Shown here: piece by piece, positions 26,208 through 35,017 of the stretch | Layout: each line of letters opens with the position of its first letter | Numbering within the stretch: the first letter of the stretch is position 1 | From: JBGSYJ01 sp041748075 | GTDB lineage: Bacteria > Acidobacteriota > Thermoanaerobaculia > Gp7-AA8 | DNA: 64,000 nucleotides | Assembly (NCBI GenBank): GCA_041748075.1 | Contig: JBGTDX010000118.1 | Coordinates: 62,001 to 126,000, forward strand | Reading direction: 5' to 3' | Position numbers and translations under genes: made by a program | The notes under the pieces: generated by a model | Seen by the model: only the letters and a program-made list of their open reading frames with translations | The model's database searches: none | Told to the model about the DNA's origin: nothing

Positions 26208-26828
26208 AAAAATGTAAGAAATCAACAAGGCTTTACCTTAGCCTCCCTCCTCGTCATCCTGACCGTGATGTCGGTCATCCTCGCCTTCTCCGTCCCGCGC
26301 ATGTGGTCCGACGTCATGCGAAGGGAGCGGGAGCAGCAGGCGGTCTGGGCGATGAAGCAGTACGCGCGCGCGATCACCGAGTATCAGAAAAAGCGCCGCG
26401 AGCTGCCGACGAAACTCGAGCAGCTCGAAGAGCAGACCGAGCCGCGAGTCATCCGCTCGCTCTATCCCAATCCATTCAGCGGAGAGCTCGACTGGGTTCC
26501 CGTGCCGCCGAGCACCGCCGTCCAGGTGCCCGGCCAGCCCGGCGCCCCTGGTGCGGGTCTTCCGACGCCGACGCCCGGATTGTTCCCTTCACCGTCGCCA
26601 TCCCAGCCCGGGCTCAACCCGGGTACCGGACTTCAGGGCGAATACTCCGGACCGATCGGCGGGGTCCGCCTCCCGCTGACGGGGCCGAGCATGATCGTTC
26701 TCAATGGTCAGGACCGGTACGAGAACTGGGTCTACACGATCACGGAGCTGGCGCAGGAGCAGAGTGGCGGTCCCGTCCAGGATCCGACGCGGGCGGCTCC
26801 GATTACACCGGGAAAGCCTAACCCATAA
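26097..26828 (+). CDS. Pseudopilin-like protein lacking Glu5, with repeat-encoded leader
   Basis: The prepilin-like core is NQQG followed by FTLASLLVILTVMSVILAFS; Ser replaces the usual Glu at mature position 5. A helical stretch follows (REREQQAVWAMKQYARAITEYQKK), then RELPTKLEQLEEQ, a Pro/Gly-rich linker (PGQPGAPGAGLPTPTPGLFP) and a C-terminal YENWVYTITEL, as at the ends of GspG-type proteins. The only in-frame start is ATG 26097, inside the heptamer array, giving a 45-residue leader. I see no good ribosome-binding site. It is the last gene of the T2SS-like operon. By loss of Glu5 it resembles tip subunits (GspK-like role), but the similarity is not close. Confidence 0.72.
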   Translation: MSPLSKILACDECYGCPQKKPARTHSTFNIQHSTFRSKNVRNQQGFTLASLLVILTVMSVILAFSVPRMWSDVMRREREQQAVWAMKQYARAITEYQKKRRELPTKLEQLEEQTEPRVIRSLYPNPFSGELDWVPVPPSTAVQVPGQPGAPGAGLPTPTPGLFPSPSPSQPGLNPGTGLQGEYSGPIGGVRLPLTGPSMIVLNGQDRYENWVYTITELAQEQSGGPVQDPTRAAPITPGKPNP

Positions 26829-26837
26829 AGCCCTCGT

Positions 26838-26921
26838 GTCATCCTGAGCGCAGCGAAGGATCCCCTGAGGACTTGCGGTAGCGCCTCGAGGCGGGGGATC
26901 CTTCGCTTCGCTCAGGTTGAC
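26838..26921. repeat. Dispersed repeat R1, second inverted pair
   Basis: GTCATCCTGAGCGCAGCGAA plus GGATCCCC at 26838-26865, and the inverse GGGGATCC...TTCGCTCAGGTTGAC at 26894-26921, with a 28-nt spacer as in the copy at 14698-14781. Two mismatches in the stem. It follows the last gene of the T2SS-like operon and could act as a transcript end. Confidence 0.8.
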
Positions 26922-27042
26922 ATCTTTGTCAGTTTGAGCTCCGAGTCCTAAAAACCGCTCCGGGACTCTCTCAAATGCACTAGTTCTGGAATGAATGGGT
27001 CGGCCAGAATTTCGCTCCTTCGAACTCCGTTGGATGGTCTGC

Positions 27043-28329
27043 ATGAGAAAGAACGAGAGCGAGATCGCCCGGCACGTGCTCCCCTCAGGGCTGACCGTGC
27101 TGGTCGAAACGCTGCCGCACGTTCGCTCCGTTGCGCTCGGGTATTACCTCCGGACCGGTTCCGCTGTCGAAACTGAAGATCGGTCCGGCGCATCGCACTT
27201 TCTCGAGCACCTGGTCTTCAAGGCAACCAACCGCAGGAACACCACGCAGATCGCACAGGTGATCGACCTGCTGGGCGGCGAAGTGGACGCCTTCACGGGC
27301 AAGGAGTACACATCGTTCTACGCCCATGTTCTCGATGAACAGGTGGACATGGCACTCGATCTTCTGACGGACCTGGTGGCCGATCCGCTGCTCACCCAGG
27401 AAGACCTCGAGTCCGAACGGGGTGTCGTACTCGAAGAGATCCGGATGGTCGAGGACACGCCCGACGATCTGGTACACGAGATGTTCGTGACGACTTTCTG
27501 GCCCGGTCATCCCCTCGGACGACCCATCCTCGGGACGGAAGAGACGGTGAACAACCTCCAGCGCGAGCAGATCTTCGAGCACTATAGGGAGACGTTCCAC
27601 CCGTCGAACATGATCTTCTGCGCGTCCGGCAACGTGCGCCCTTCGCAACTGCTCCCCTATCTCGAAAAGGCGTTTCCGGCCTCGGGAAGCGGACCGGTGC
27701 GTCTCGACTGGCCTCCGCCGATGCCTCACCAGCACGTGCAGCTTCGTGAGAAGCGGGAGCTCGAGCAGGTACACCTCTGCCTGGGGAGCAAAGGCTTCCC
27801 CCAGCAGGGACTCGAGCGCTACTCCGCCGCGCTGCTCAACACGATTCTCGGCGGTGGGATGTCATCGCGGCTGTTCCAGAGAGTGCGGGAGAAAGAGGGA
27901 CTCGTCTACACGGTCACCTCGTACCATACCGGCTATCTCCACGGAGGCTACGAGGCGGTCTACGCTGCGTGCAACCCGAAGAACCTTCGGCGCGTGCTCG
28001 ATCTGACGCTCGAGGAGATGCGCAAGATCAAGGTGGAAGGTGCAACTGCCGAGGAGTTGTCGGCTGCGAAGCGGCACCTGAAGGGATCGATTCTGCTGTC
28101 ACTCGAATCGACCATCAGCCGGATGTCGGGAATCGCGCGGCAGGAGTATTACTTCGGCCGCCAGTTCTCACCCGACGACATCATTGCGCACATCGACGCC
28201 GTGACGCTGGACAACATACAGTCCGTCGCGCAGGCGATCGTCGATCCGGATTCGCTGTCGCTGACGCTGCTGGGAAATCTGCGCAAGCCGGGTATTTCCA
28301 CCGAGGCGCTCAAGCAGGCCGTGGCTTAG
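27043..28329 (+). CDS. M16-family zinc protease (processing-peptidase type)
   Basis: The inverted zinc site HFLEH (HxxEH, about residue 53) is followed about 75 residues later by the third ligand region (ESERGVVLEEIRM). The downstream non-catalytic half contains LLNTILGGGMSSRLFQRVREKEGLVYTVTSY, typical of the family. Length from ATG 27043 is 428 aa. ATGs at 27034 and 26995 are alternatives; I chose the one nearest the conserved HVLPSGLTVLVE. No signal peptide is seen, so a cytoplasmic protease is likely. Substrate unknown. Confidence 0.9.
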   Translation: MRKNESEIARHVLPSGLTVLVETLPHVRSVALGYYLRTGSAVETEDRSGASHFLEHLVFKATNRRNTTQIAQVIDLLGGEVDAFTGKEYTSFYAHVLDEQVDMALDLLTDLVADPLLTQEDLESERGVVLEEIRMVEDTPDDLVHEMFVTTFWPGHPLGRPILGTEETVNNLQREQIFEHYRETFHPSNMIFCASGNVRPSQLLPYLEKAFPASGSGPVRLDWPPPMPHQHVQLREKRELEQVHLCLGSKGFPQQGLERYSAALLNTILGGGMSSRLFQRVREKEGLVYTVTSYHTGYLHGGYEAVYAACNPKNLRRVLDLTLEEMRKIKVEGATAEELSAAKRHLKGSILLSLESTISRMSGIARQEYYFGRQFSPDDIIAHIDAVTLDNIQSVAQAIVDPDSLSLTLLGNLRKPGISTEALKQAVA

Positions 28330-28435
28330 AGGCACTGACGCTTCAGTGTCTTAACAGCGTTTCTCCACCATGATACGCGCCGTCATTGTCGAGCTCGGAA
28401 TGACGCTCCAATTCTAACTGCGCTCTCGCAGCCCC

Positions 28436-29692
28436 TCAGGGCGTGTCGACGAACTCCACGGTCACTCCCTTGTCGACGATGCGGGCAAGGTCGCGCGCTT
28501 CCCAGTTCGGAAGTCTCACGCATCCGGCCGACGACGCGTAGCCGATCGATTCGGGATCGGACGTGCCGTGGATTCCGAAATGCGGCTTGCTCAGAGCCAT
28601 CCAGACGATGCCGACCGGAGAGTTTGGACCCGGCTTCAGATGCGCCTCGGCCTCGCTGTCATCGACGTGCGCGAATAGCTTCGGCTGGTAGTGAAAATGG
28701 GGATCGTGCGCGATCGCAGTGATGTTCAACGTCTCGTTCGGTGACGGATCGTATTCGGATCCTACGGTGGTCGGCGAGTGACGGATCATGTTGCCCGAGG
28801 CGTCCATCGCGTGAAGGTAGTTGCCCTTGACCGAGACGACGATCTTCGCGACGCTCTTCGTCGCGTTCTCGGGTCGCGGCGGGTTGACGTTGGGCACGAG
28901 GATCTGGGCCCCCGCCTGGAGCGTGTCGATATCGACTCCGGGATTCAGCCGCACCAGCATGGCCGGGGACACGTGAAAGCGCTCGCCGAGTTTCTCGGTG
29001 AGCGTCTCGTAACAGAGGCAATCGAGCTTCTCCTTCTCGTAGACATCTTCCGGTATCTTTGTGAACGGGCCCGAGACGTCATCTGCGGTCAGGGTGTGCT
29101 GGACGAGCGCCGGACCGTTGGCGCGGCCAGCAAGAAGGCGGAAGGTCTGCTCGTCTATGGTTCCGGTCGGTGGAATGCCCTCTTCACGCTGAAACCAGTG
29201 AACCGCGATTTCCGAGTTCTTTCCCCATCGCCCATCGATGCTTCCGGGAGAGAAATTCGCCCGATCGAGGAGTACCTGAGCCCGGAGGACGGACGGGCCG
29301 CGGACATCTCCGGTGATCGGGACCGTCACGGGCAGTGACTCGATAGCGGCAAAATCGACTCCGTCAAAGCTCTCTGTGACGCCAGCAGCCGGGCGAAACT
29401 GAATATTCTGCGCCGCGGGCGTAGAGGGTGCCGGTTGCTGGGCACGAACGGCCTGTTCGGCGCGGAACGACTGCAGATCCCGCCACTGTGCATCGAAGCG
29501 TTCCCGTTCCATCTGCTCCTGATTCGGAGGAGCGCCGACCGGCGCCGAAGTCTCGAATCGTTCCCGGACCGCCTGTCCGGTGCTCTGGGCCGCCTCGTTG
29601 ACCCTGCTCATGGTATCGCTGGTGGTCGACTCTCTGCTGCAGCCGAGTGTCACAACGAGCAACGCCGGCATGATCAGTTTTCTGTAGTTCAT
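28436..29692 (-). CDS. Lipoprotein L,D-transpeptidase with peptidoglycan-binding and LysM-like domains
   Basis: ATG 29692 begins a lipoprotein signal (LIMPALLVVTLGC) after a good AAAGGGA site. Order of parts: a low-complexity N-terminal region; a peptidoglycan-binding domain (LRAQVLLDRANFSPGSIDGR ... GIPPTGTIDEQTF); a LysM-like segment (LGERFHVSPAMLVRLNPGVD); and a YkuD catalytic domain with FGIHGTSDPESIGYASSAGC, where His and Cys are the active-site residues. It cross-links or anchors cell-wall peptides. At 418 aa it is monocistronic and divergent from recN. Confidence 0.9.
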   Translation of the reverse strand: MNYRKLIMPALLVVTLGCSRESTTSDTMSRVNEAAQSTGQAVRERFETSAPVGAPPNQEQMERERFDAQWRDLQSFRAEQAVRAQQPAPSTPAAQNIQFRPAAGVTESFDGVDFAAIESLPVTVPITGDVRGPSVLRAQVLLDRANFSPGSIDGRWGKNSEIAVHWFQREEGIPPTGTIDEQTFRLLAGRANGPALVQHTLTADDVSGPFTKIPEDVYEKEKLDCLCYETLTEKLGERFHVSPAMLVRLNPGVDIDTLQAGAQILVPNVNPPRPENATKSVAKIVVSVKGNYLHAMDASGNMIRHSPTTVGSEYDPSPNETLNITAIAHDPHFHYQPKLFAHVDDSEAEAHLKPGPNSPVGIVWMALSKPHFGIHGTSDPESIGYASSAGCVRLPNWEARDLARIVDKGVTVEFVDTP

Positions 29693-29746
29693 GGTGGTGT
29701 TCCCTTTCACCTCGTGTACAAAGCAAGGATGCTGCCCACGGATGAG

Positions 29747-29893
29747 GTTCCCGGTTCTGGGTCTGGGTTCCGGCAGTTCCGGGAGAGTCGAATCGTTTCG
29801 GCCACGTGACATCAGTTCGATGATGAGTGCATCATTGAAATCGCAAATCAAAGAAGGACGTCTTCCCAAGCCAGAACCCGGAACCCAGAACCC
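29747..29893. repeat. Tandem-heptamer hairpin D, just before recN
   Basis: The left arm, 29747-29773, has units of GGTTCCC, GGTTCTG, GGTCTG, GGTTCCG. The right arm, 29871-29893, is the inverse of GGGTTCT, GGGTTCC, GGGTTCT, GG. The spacer is about 97 nt. The right arm ends 3 nt before the recN ATG, so it occupies the normal ribosome-site position. Confidence 0.75.
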
Positions 29894-29896
29894 AAA

Positions 29897-31627
29897 ATGA
29901 TCAGTTACCTGAAAGTCAGAAACCTCGCCATCGTGGAGGAGTTCGCGATCGAGCCGGGAAGTGCGCTGAATGTCCTGACCGGCGAGACGGGAGCGGGCAA
30001 GTCTCTGCTGATCGATTCCCTGGAGTTTCTCAGCGGCGCCCGCGGATCTTCGGACTCGATCCGTTCCGGGGCTGAAAAGATGAGCGCCGAGGCCATCTTT
30101 CACCTTCCCGGTGAGACGGGGCAGCTGATGGCCGTCCGCGGAATCGAGATGGACGAATCGGGAGAACTGATCGTTCGCCGCGAGATCTCCACGAATGGGA
30201 GAGGTCGCGTTCTGCTCAACGGATCCCCGGTTGCCGTTCGGGACCTGGTCGGTGCAATGGAATCAATCATCGAAATCCATGGTCAGAACGAATCCCACCA
30301 GCGGATTGCCGGACAGTCGTTTCGTGAGCTACTGGATCAGTACGGAGGCCATCGGGACCAGATCGATCGAACGGCATCGGCCTATCGAAGCTGGGGCGAG
30401 GCGCAGGCGCAGCTCGGAGAGTTGCGCGGGGCTGTCCGCGATCGGGAGCTCCGTCTCGACCTTCTGAAGTACCAGATTGACGAGATCGGCAAAGCGCGAC
30501 TCGATCCCGCGGAGGAAGAAGAATTGCGGACCGAGCGGACGCTGCTCACGCATTCCGGTGAGATCCTCACGGCGACCGCGGGCTCGTTCATGCTCCTGGA
30601 TGAGGACGACAGCTCGGCGCTCGCTCAAATAGGTCGCGCGCGCAGCCTGCTCCATCCGCTTTCGAGCCGGATCGAGAGTGTTGCCGGCATGGCCGAAGAG
30701 CTCGAAGAAATCCGCATTCGCCTGCAGGAACTGTCCCGGTCACTCTCGGCTATGGGAGACTCGGTCCGCCACGATCCGCGGCGGCTCGATGAGATCGAAG
30801 ACCGCCTCGCCCTGATCGAGCGGCTGAAAAAGAAATACGGCGGATCGATCGAGGAGGTTCTCAGGCACTTTCAGAAGAGCAGCGAGGAGCTCGAGCAACT
30901 GAACGATCATGAAATGGCGCTTGCGAAACTCCAGACCGCGGAGTCGAAGGCCTTCGATTCATATGCCGATGCGGCCGGAAACCTCTCGGAGCGGCGGCGT
31001 ACGGCTTCCGCGGAATTCCAGGCCGCGATCCAGGCGGAGCTCGACGACCTCGCAATGGAACGAACGACCGTCCGGCTCGAGCTCACGACACTGGCAGCAC
31101 GCGATTCGAGACTCATGCTCGACGGAAGAGAAACCGCGTTCGGCCCGGAGGGATATGACCGCATCGAAATTCTCATCGCTCCGAACCGCGGTGAAGAGCC
31201 CAGACCGATGCAGAAAATCGCATCCGGCGGCGAGCTCTCCCGCATCCAGCTCGCCATCGCCGCGGCGCTCTTCAAACACTCGCCGCACAGCGCCGCGGCA
31301 ACTCTGGTTTTCGATGAGATCGATGCCGGAATCGGTGGCGCCGTCGCCGAAGTCGTGGGGCGGAAACTTCGCGAGCTGGCGGCTGCGAACCAGGTGATCT
31401 GTGTAACTCATCTTCCCCAGATTGCCGGCTTCGGTTCGACGCACTTCAGAGTCTGGAAGGAAGATTCCGCCGGACACACCAGAGCGCGCATCGCGAGGCT
31501 CGATTCCGCGGAAGAGCGGGTCGATGAGATCGCCCGGATGCTCGGCGGCACGTCGGTCACCGAATCCGCGAAAGCTCATGCCCGCGAGCTGCTCGAACGC
31601 GGCCAGGCCGCGTCCCAGCCGGCGTAG
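29897..31627 (+). CDS. recN: DNA repair ATPase RecN (SMC family)
   Basis: At 576 aa with Walker A GETGAGKS near residue 30, the RecN-specific NGRGRVLLNGSPVAV and IIEIHGQNESHQ motifs, a central coiled coil, and the C-terminal ABC signature ASGGELSRIQLAIAAAL with Walker B LVFDEIDAGIGG and the VICVTHLPQIAGFG switch. It acts in double-strand break repair. ATG 29897 follows the heptamer hairpin directly and no purine-rich ribosome site is visible, so initiation may be weak or unusual. Confidence 0.96.
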   Translation: MISYLKVRNLAIVEEFAIEPGSALNVLTGETGAGKSLLIDSLEFLSGARGSSDSIRSGAEKMSAEAIFHLPGETGQLMAVRGIEMDESGELIVRREISTNGRGRVLLNGSPVAVRDLVGAMESIIEIHGQNESHQRIAGQSFRELLDQYGGHRDQIDRTASAYRSWGEAQAQLGELRGAVRDRELRLDLLKYQIDEIGKARLDPAEEEELRTERTLLTHSGEILTATAGSFMLLDEDDSSALAQIGRARSLLHPLSSRIESVAGMAEELEEIRIRLQELSRSLSAMGDSVRHDPRRLDEIEDRLALIERLKKKYGGSIEEVLRHFQKSSEELEQLNDHEMALAKLQTAESKAFDSYADAAGNLSERRRTASAEFQAAIQAELDDLAMERTTVRLELTTLAARDSRLMLDGRETAFGPEGYDRIEILIAPNRGEEPRPMQKIASGGELSRIQLAIAAALFKHSPHSAAATLVFDEIDAGIGGAVAEVVGRKLRELAAANQVICVTHLPQIAGFGSTHFRVWKEDSAGHTRARIARLDSAEERVDEIARMLGGTSVTESAKAHARELLERGQAASQPA

Positions 31628-31660
31628 CGTCGTCGGCCTGTGCGGTATCCTTTCCATCCG

Positions 31661-32695
31661 ATGTCCTCCGACGATCGCCACTCCCGCCACCGTCTGTTCA
31701 CCCCGATCGGGGAGCAGGGACAGGAATCGCTGGAGATCGCGCGAATCGCAGTGGTCGGCTGCGGCGCGCTCGGAAGCCGGATTGCCGAGCTTCTCGCTCG
31801 CGCCGGCGTCGGGCGGCGGGAAAACGGCCTGTTGCGAATCATCGACCGGGACTATGTCGACCTGTCGAACCTTCAGCGGCAGGCGCTGTTCGATGAAGAG
31901 GATGCGAAACGCTCCCGGCCGAAAGCTCCGGCCGCGAAGCGCCACATCGCGCGGATCGACTCGACCCTCCACTGCGAAGCCGTCGTGCGGGATCTCAACC
32001 CCTCGAACGCGCTCTCGCTGCTCGAAGGAGTCGATCTCATCATGGATGGGACCGACAACTTCCGCACCCGCTTCCTCATCAACGACGCCGCGATCCGGCT
32101 CGATATCCCATGGATCTATGGTGCTGCCGTCGGCAGCCGGGGGATGACGGCCACCATCGTTCCGGGTACCACGCCGTGCCTCCGCTGCTTCATGGAATTC
32201 CTCCCTCCGCTTGGAAGCAATGAAAGTTGCGACGTCGCTGGAATCATCACACCCCTTCCCTCGGTGGTCGCCGGCCTGCAGGTGGCGGGTGCATTGAAAT
32301 GGATCGTCGCGCGGGAGATCGACCGCGGCGTGGCCGCCTTCGACGTATGGAAGGGCGGGACGAGCGGCGAGCGGCGATGCGCCGGAACCACTCCCGTCAA
32401 AGGTTGCCTGTCCTGCGATCTTCGCGAGTTGCCTTCTCTCGATGCCGACTCAGAGGAGCTGGTGACGCTCTGCGGCAGAAACTCGGTGCAGATTTCGAGA
32501 AGTGTCGTCACCGACCTCGAGGGCGTCGCGAAGCGTCTCGCCACACGATTCGATCTGCAGACCCACGACGAGTCGCTGACGATCGCAACACCGGAAGGCA
32601 AGCTGACTTTGTTCGATGATGGCCGAGTGATCGTTGAAGGAACGACCGATGTGCTCGAGGCGAAAACCCTCCTCTCGCGCTACCTCGGAGACTGA
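31661..32695 (+). CDS. ThiF/MoeB-type E1-like adenylyltransferase
   Basis: The nucleotide-binding motif IAVVGCGALGSRIAELLARAG and the DGTDNFRTRFLINDAA loop identify the E1-like fold that adenylates the C-terminus of ThiS/MoaD-type sulfur carriers. Two CxxC pairs for zinc follow (CLRC and CLSC). The C-terminal part, about 85 residues, starts LVTLCGRNSVQISR, as in some ThiF/MoeB variants. I prefer ATG 31661 (MSSDDRHSRHRLFTPIG) to a GTG at 31640. No sulfur-carrier gene is nearby. Confidence 0.87.
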   Translation: MSSDDRHSRHRLFTPIGEQGQESLEIARIAVVGCGALGSRIAELLARAGVGRRENGLLRIIDRDYVDLSNLQRQALFDEEDAKRSRPKAPAAKRHIARIDSTLHCEAVVRDLNPSNALSLLEGVDLIMDGTDNFRTRFLINDAAIRLDIPWIYGAAVGSRGMTATIVPGTTPCLRCFMEFLPPLGSNESCDVAGIITPLPSVVAGLQVAGALKWIVAREIDRGVAAFDVWKGGTSGERRCAGTTPVKGCLSCDLRELPSLDADSEELVTLCGRNSVQISRSVVTDLEGVAKRLATRFDLQTHDESLTIATPEGKLTLFDDGRVIVEGTTDVLEAKTLLSRYLGD

Positions 32696-32697
32696 AG

Positions 32698-33336
32698 ATG
32701 GCCGAGCCGGTCACATATGTTGCGCGCGATGGGGATGTATCGCAGGAAGTGATCGGGAAGCTGGCCGAGTCGATCGGCGCGGGCGGTGTCGTGATTCTTC
32801 CCACGGATACGATCTACGGTCTGCATTGTGACGCGATGAACGAGCGGGCGGTGAGCTCCATCTTTCAACTCAAGCTGCGCGAAAAGAAAAAACCGCTCAT
32901 CGTGCTGGCGTCGAGCATCGGCCAGCTGACCGACCTGGGCGTCGAACTGAACGAGGACGTGGAGTCGTGGCTCGCCTCGATCTGGCCGGCTCCCCTGACG
33001 GCAATTCTTCCACTGCGCAAGCCCATCCCTGCAAGTGCAGGAACCGGGACGATCGCTGCACGAATCCCTTCCATACCATGGCTGCAGGACCTGGCCGGGA
33101 GGGTGGGGCCGCTCGCATCTACGAGCGTGAATGTCAGTGGGAGACCGGCAATTTATAACACGGAATCCGTCGAAGCACACATCAGAAAATCAGTTGCTGC
33201 CGTACTCGATTCCGGGCCATTGAGCGGTGAACCATCAACGGTTGTGGACTTTACGTCCGGTGAGCCCCGCATGGTGCGCGAAGGGAAATTTCGCTTTACA
33301 CAGGAACTGTGGAAAACGTCGCGGAAATCACTGTGA
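32698..33336 (+). CDS. tsaC: L-threonylcarbamoyladenylate synthase (Sua5/YciO/YrdC family)
   Basis: The 212-aa protein makes threonylcarbamoyl-AMP for the t6A modification of tRNAs. The core GGVVILPTDTIYGLHCDA, FQLKLREKKKPLIVLAS, WPAPLTAILP and the RIPSIPWLQDLAGRVGPLASTSVNVSG segments are diagnostic. It starts 2 nt after the ThiF-like stop, so the two may be co-transcribed. TsaC and YciO-type relatives are hard to separate by eye; the gene is single in the window. Confidence 0.88.
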   Translation: MAEPVTYVARDGDVSQEVIGKLAESIGAGGVVILPTDTIYGLHCDAMNERAVSSIFQLKLREKKKPLIVLASSIGQLTDLGVELNEDVESWLASIWPAPLTAILPLRKPIPASAGTGTIAARIPSIPWLQDLAGRVGPLASTSVNVSGRPAIYNTESVEAHIRKSVAAVLDSGPLSGEPSTVVDFTSGEPRMVREGKFRFTQELWKTSRKSL

Positions 33337-33523
33337 AAAACTCCAGAAACGACGCACACACCAACGAGAGAGCAAAATGCACAACTCGATGGGCGAAGCG
33401 ATCAACCACCGCAATATCAATGAGTTAAACACTTCACACGGAGTTTGCACGACTGAGGTATCACACTCCGGCAGGCTCGACCGTTTCCGCGGCTCCGGAC
33501 GGCGGAAAGAGGATTGACTTTCG

Positions 33524-34903
33524 TCAAAAACGCCAGTAAAGCAGGACGAGCGTTGCAAGCCCCAGGAAGGCGAAAAAGCCGGCCACATCCGTCACCGCAG
33601 TAACGAAGATGGAGGAAGACACAGCCGGATCGAACCCGAAGCGCTTGAGAATGAGCGGCGTGAATCCGCCAGCGACACCGGCAACGATCATCGTGAAGGT
33701 CATCGCCACGAACAGGATCAGCGCCAGTTTGAAGTCGCCGGTCCACAATCCAACGATGGTCGCCGTGAGCACGCCCATCCCCAGCCCATTGGCAAGCCCG
33801 ACGAGCAGTTCCTTGAAGATGGGTCTGCCCCGGGTTCCCCATTCCACTTCACCAAAGGCGAGCGCCCTGACGAATACCGTGAGCGTCTGGGTTCCGGCAT
33901 TTCCGGCGATCCCGACGACCACCGGCATGAACGCCGCCAGGACGGCCCAGCGTTCGATGGTGCCTTCGAAGTAGCGAATGACGCTCGCTGCGACGAATGC
34001 CGTTGCAAGATTGACGATGAGCCAGGGAAACCGCGCCTTGAAGGTCTTCCCCATCGGCGTGGAAAGCCTCTCGGAAACGTCGACGCCCGCGAGATGGAGC
34101 AGGTCCTCTTCCGCCTCTTCCTGGATGACATCGATGACATCATCGACCGTGACTACGCCGACCAGCCGGTTCTGCATGTCGACTACGGGTACGGAGAGAA
34201 GGTCGTACTTCGCCACGACCTGCGCCACTTCTTCCTGCGAGGAATCGACGCTCGTTCGAACGACATGCTGCACCATGATCAAGCTGAGTTTCGCGTCCGG
34301 TTCTGCGAGTATCAGATGGCGGAGTGACAGAACCCCGAGCAGACGGCCTTCGGTGTCGACCGTGTAAACGTAGAAGAACGAATCCTTGCGTGGGTATTGC
34401 CGGATCGCTGTGATGGCATTGGCGACGGTGAGATTTTCGTCGAGGGCAAGAAACTCCGTTGTCATCAGCGAGCCGGCCGTCTCTTTCTCCTGAACCAGAA
34501 GAGACTCCAGTTTCGCGCCGCGGGAGGGGTCGAGCCGCGCGAGAATTCCTGCACGCCGTTCGTCATCGAGCAGATCGAGCAGATCTGCCGCGTCGTCGGG
34601 TGCCGAGGAGTTGCAGATGGACGCGACCGTCGCATCGTCGAGATCCTTGAGGGTATCGATCACCTGATCGCGCTCGAGCTCCAGAATCACACGGGCCGCT
34701 TTGCCCGCCTCGATGAGCAGTGCGAAAATCTTCCGCCGGTCTTCGAGCAGCAGCAGCGGAATGACCGGCGCGATGTCCGCCGAGAGCGTTTTGTCGATGA
34801 TCTTCCGCAGCTGCGACAGCGCGTTATGGCGCAGGAGCTTGGTCATCACCTGCTGGTAGGAGCGGGCCGCGGTGGAAGCCGAATTCAATGCGGGACGGGT
34901 CAT
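33524..34903 (-). CDS. mgtE: Magnesium transporter MgtE
   Basis: At 459 aa it has the MgtE order: an N-terminal helical superhelix domain (VIPLLLLEDRRKIFALLIEAGKA ... DDAADLLDLLDDERRAGILAR), two CBS domains (about 140-265, including PRKDSFFYVYTVDTEGRLLG and YDLLSVPVVDMQNRLVG) and about five membrane helices with GIAGNAGTQTLTVFVRALA, the ion-selectivity region. The cytoplasmic domains close the pore when magnesium is plentiful. ATG 34903; an internal ATG at 34846 is also possible. Confidence 0.95.
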   Translation of the reverse strand: MTRPALNSASTAARSYQQVMTKLLRHNALSQLRKIIDKTLSADIAPVIPLLLLEDRRKIFALLIEAGKAARVILELERDQVIDTLKDLDDATVASICNSSAPDDAADLLDLLDDERRAGILARLDPSRGAKLESLLVQEKETAGSLMTTEFLALDENLTVANAITAIRQYPRKDSFFYVYTVDTEGRLLGVLSLRHLILAEPDAKLSLIMVQHVVRTSVDSSQEEVAQVVAKYDLLSVPVVDMQNRLVGVVTVDDVIDVIQEEAEEDLLHLAGVDVSERLSTPMGKTFKARFPWLIVNLATAFVAASVIRYFEGTIERWAVLAAFMPVVVGIAGNAGTQTLTVFVRALAFGEVEWGTRGRPIFKELLVGLANGLGMGVLTATIVGLWTGDFKLALILFVAMTFTMIVAGVAGGFTPLILKRFGFDPAVSSSIFVTAVTDVAGFFAFLGLATLVLLYWRF

Positions 34904-35017
34904 GAGTCCTCGAACCTAAACAAAACGCACCTCGTTAGCAAGAGTTATGACCGCCGGAGGGCCGAATCGCCACTCCCGCACTCGTCCAGCTCCGCCACTC
35001 CTGATAGAATCCGCGCC

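Noticed and set aside
30959..31972. Open frame of 337 codons on the minus strand across recN and the ThiF-like gene
   Set aside because: Shadow of two clear plus-strand genes; no family motif.
34397..35017. N-terminal extension of the Cld/HemQ-like protein (207 codons)
   Set aside because: The extension is antisense to mgtE and the conserved family region begins only after ATG 35018.
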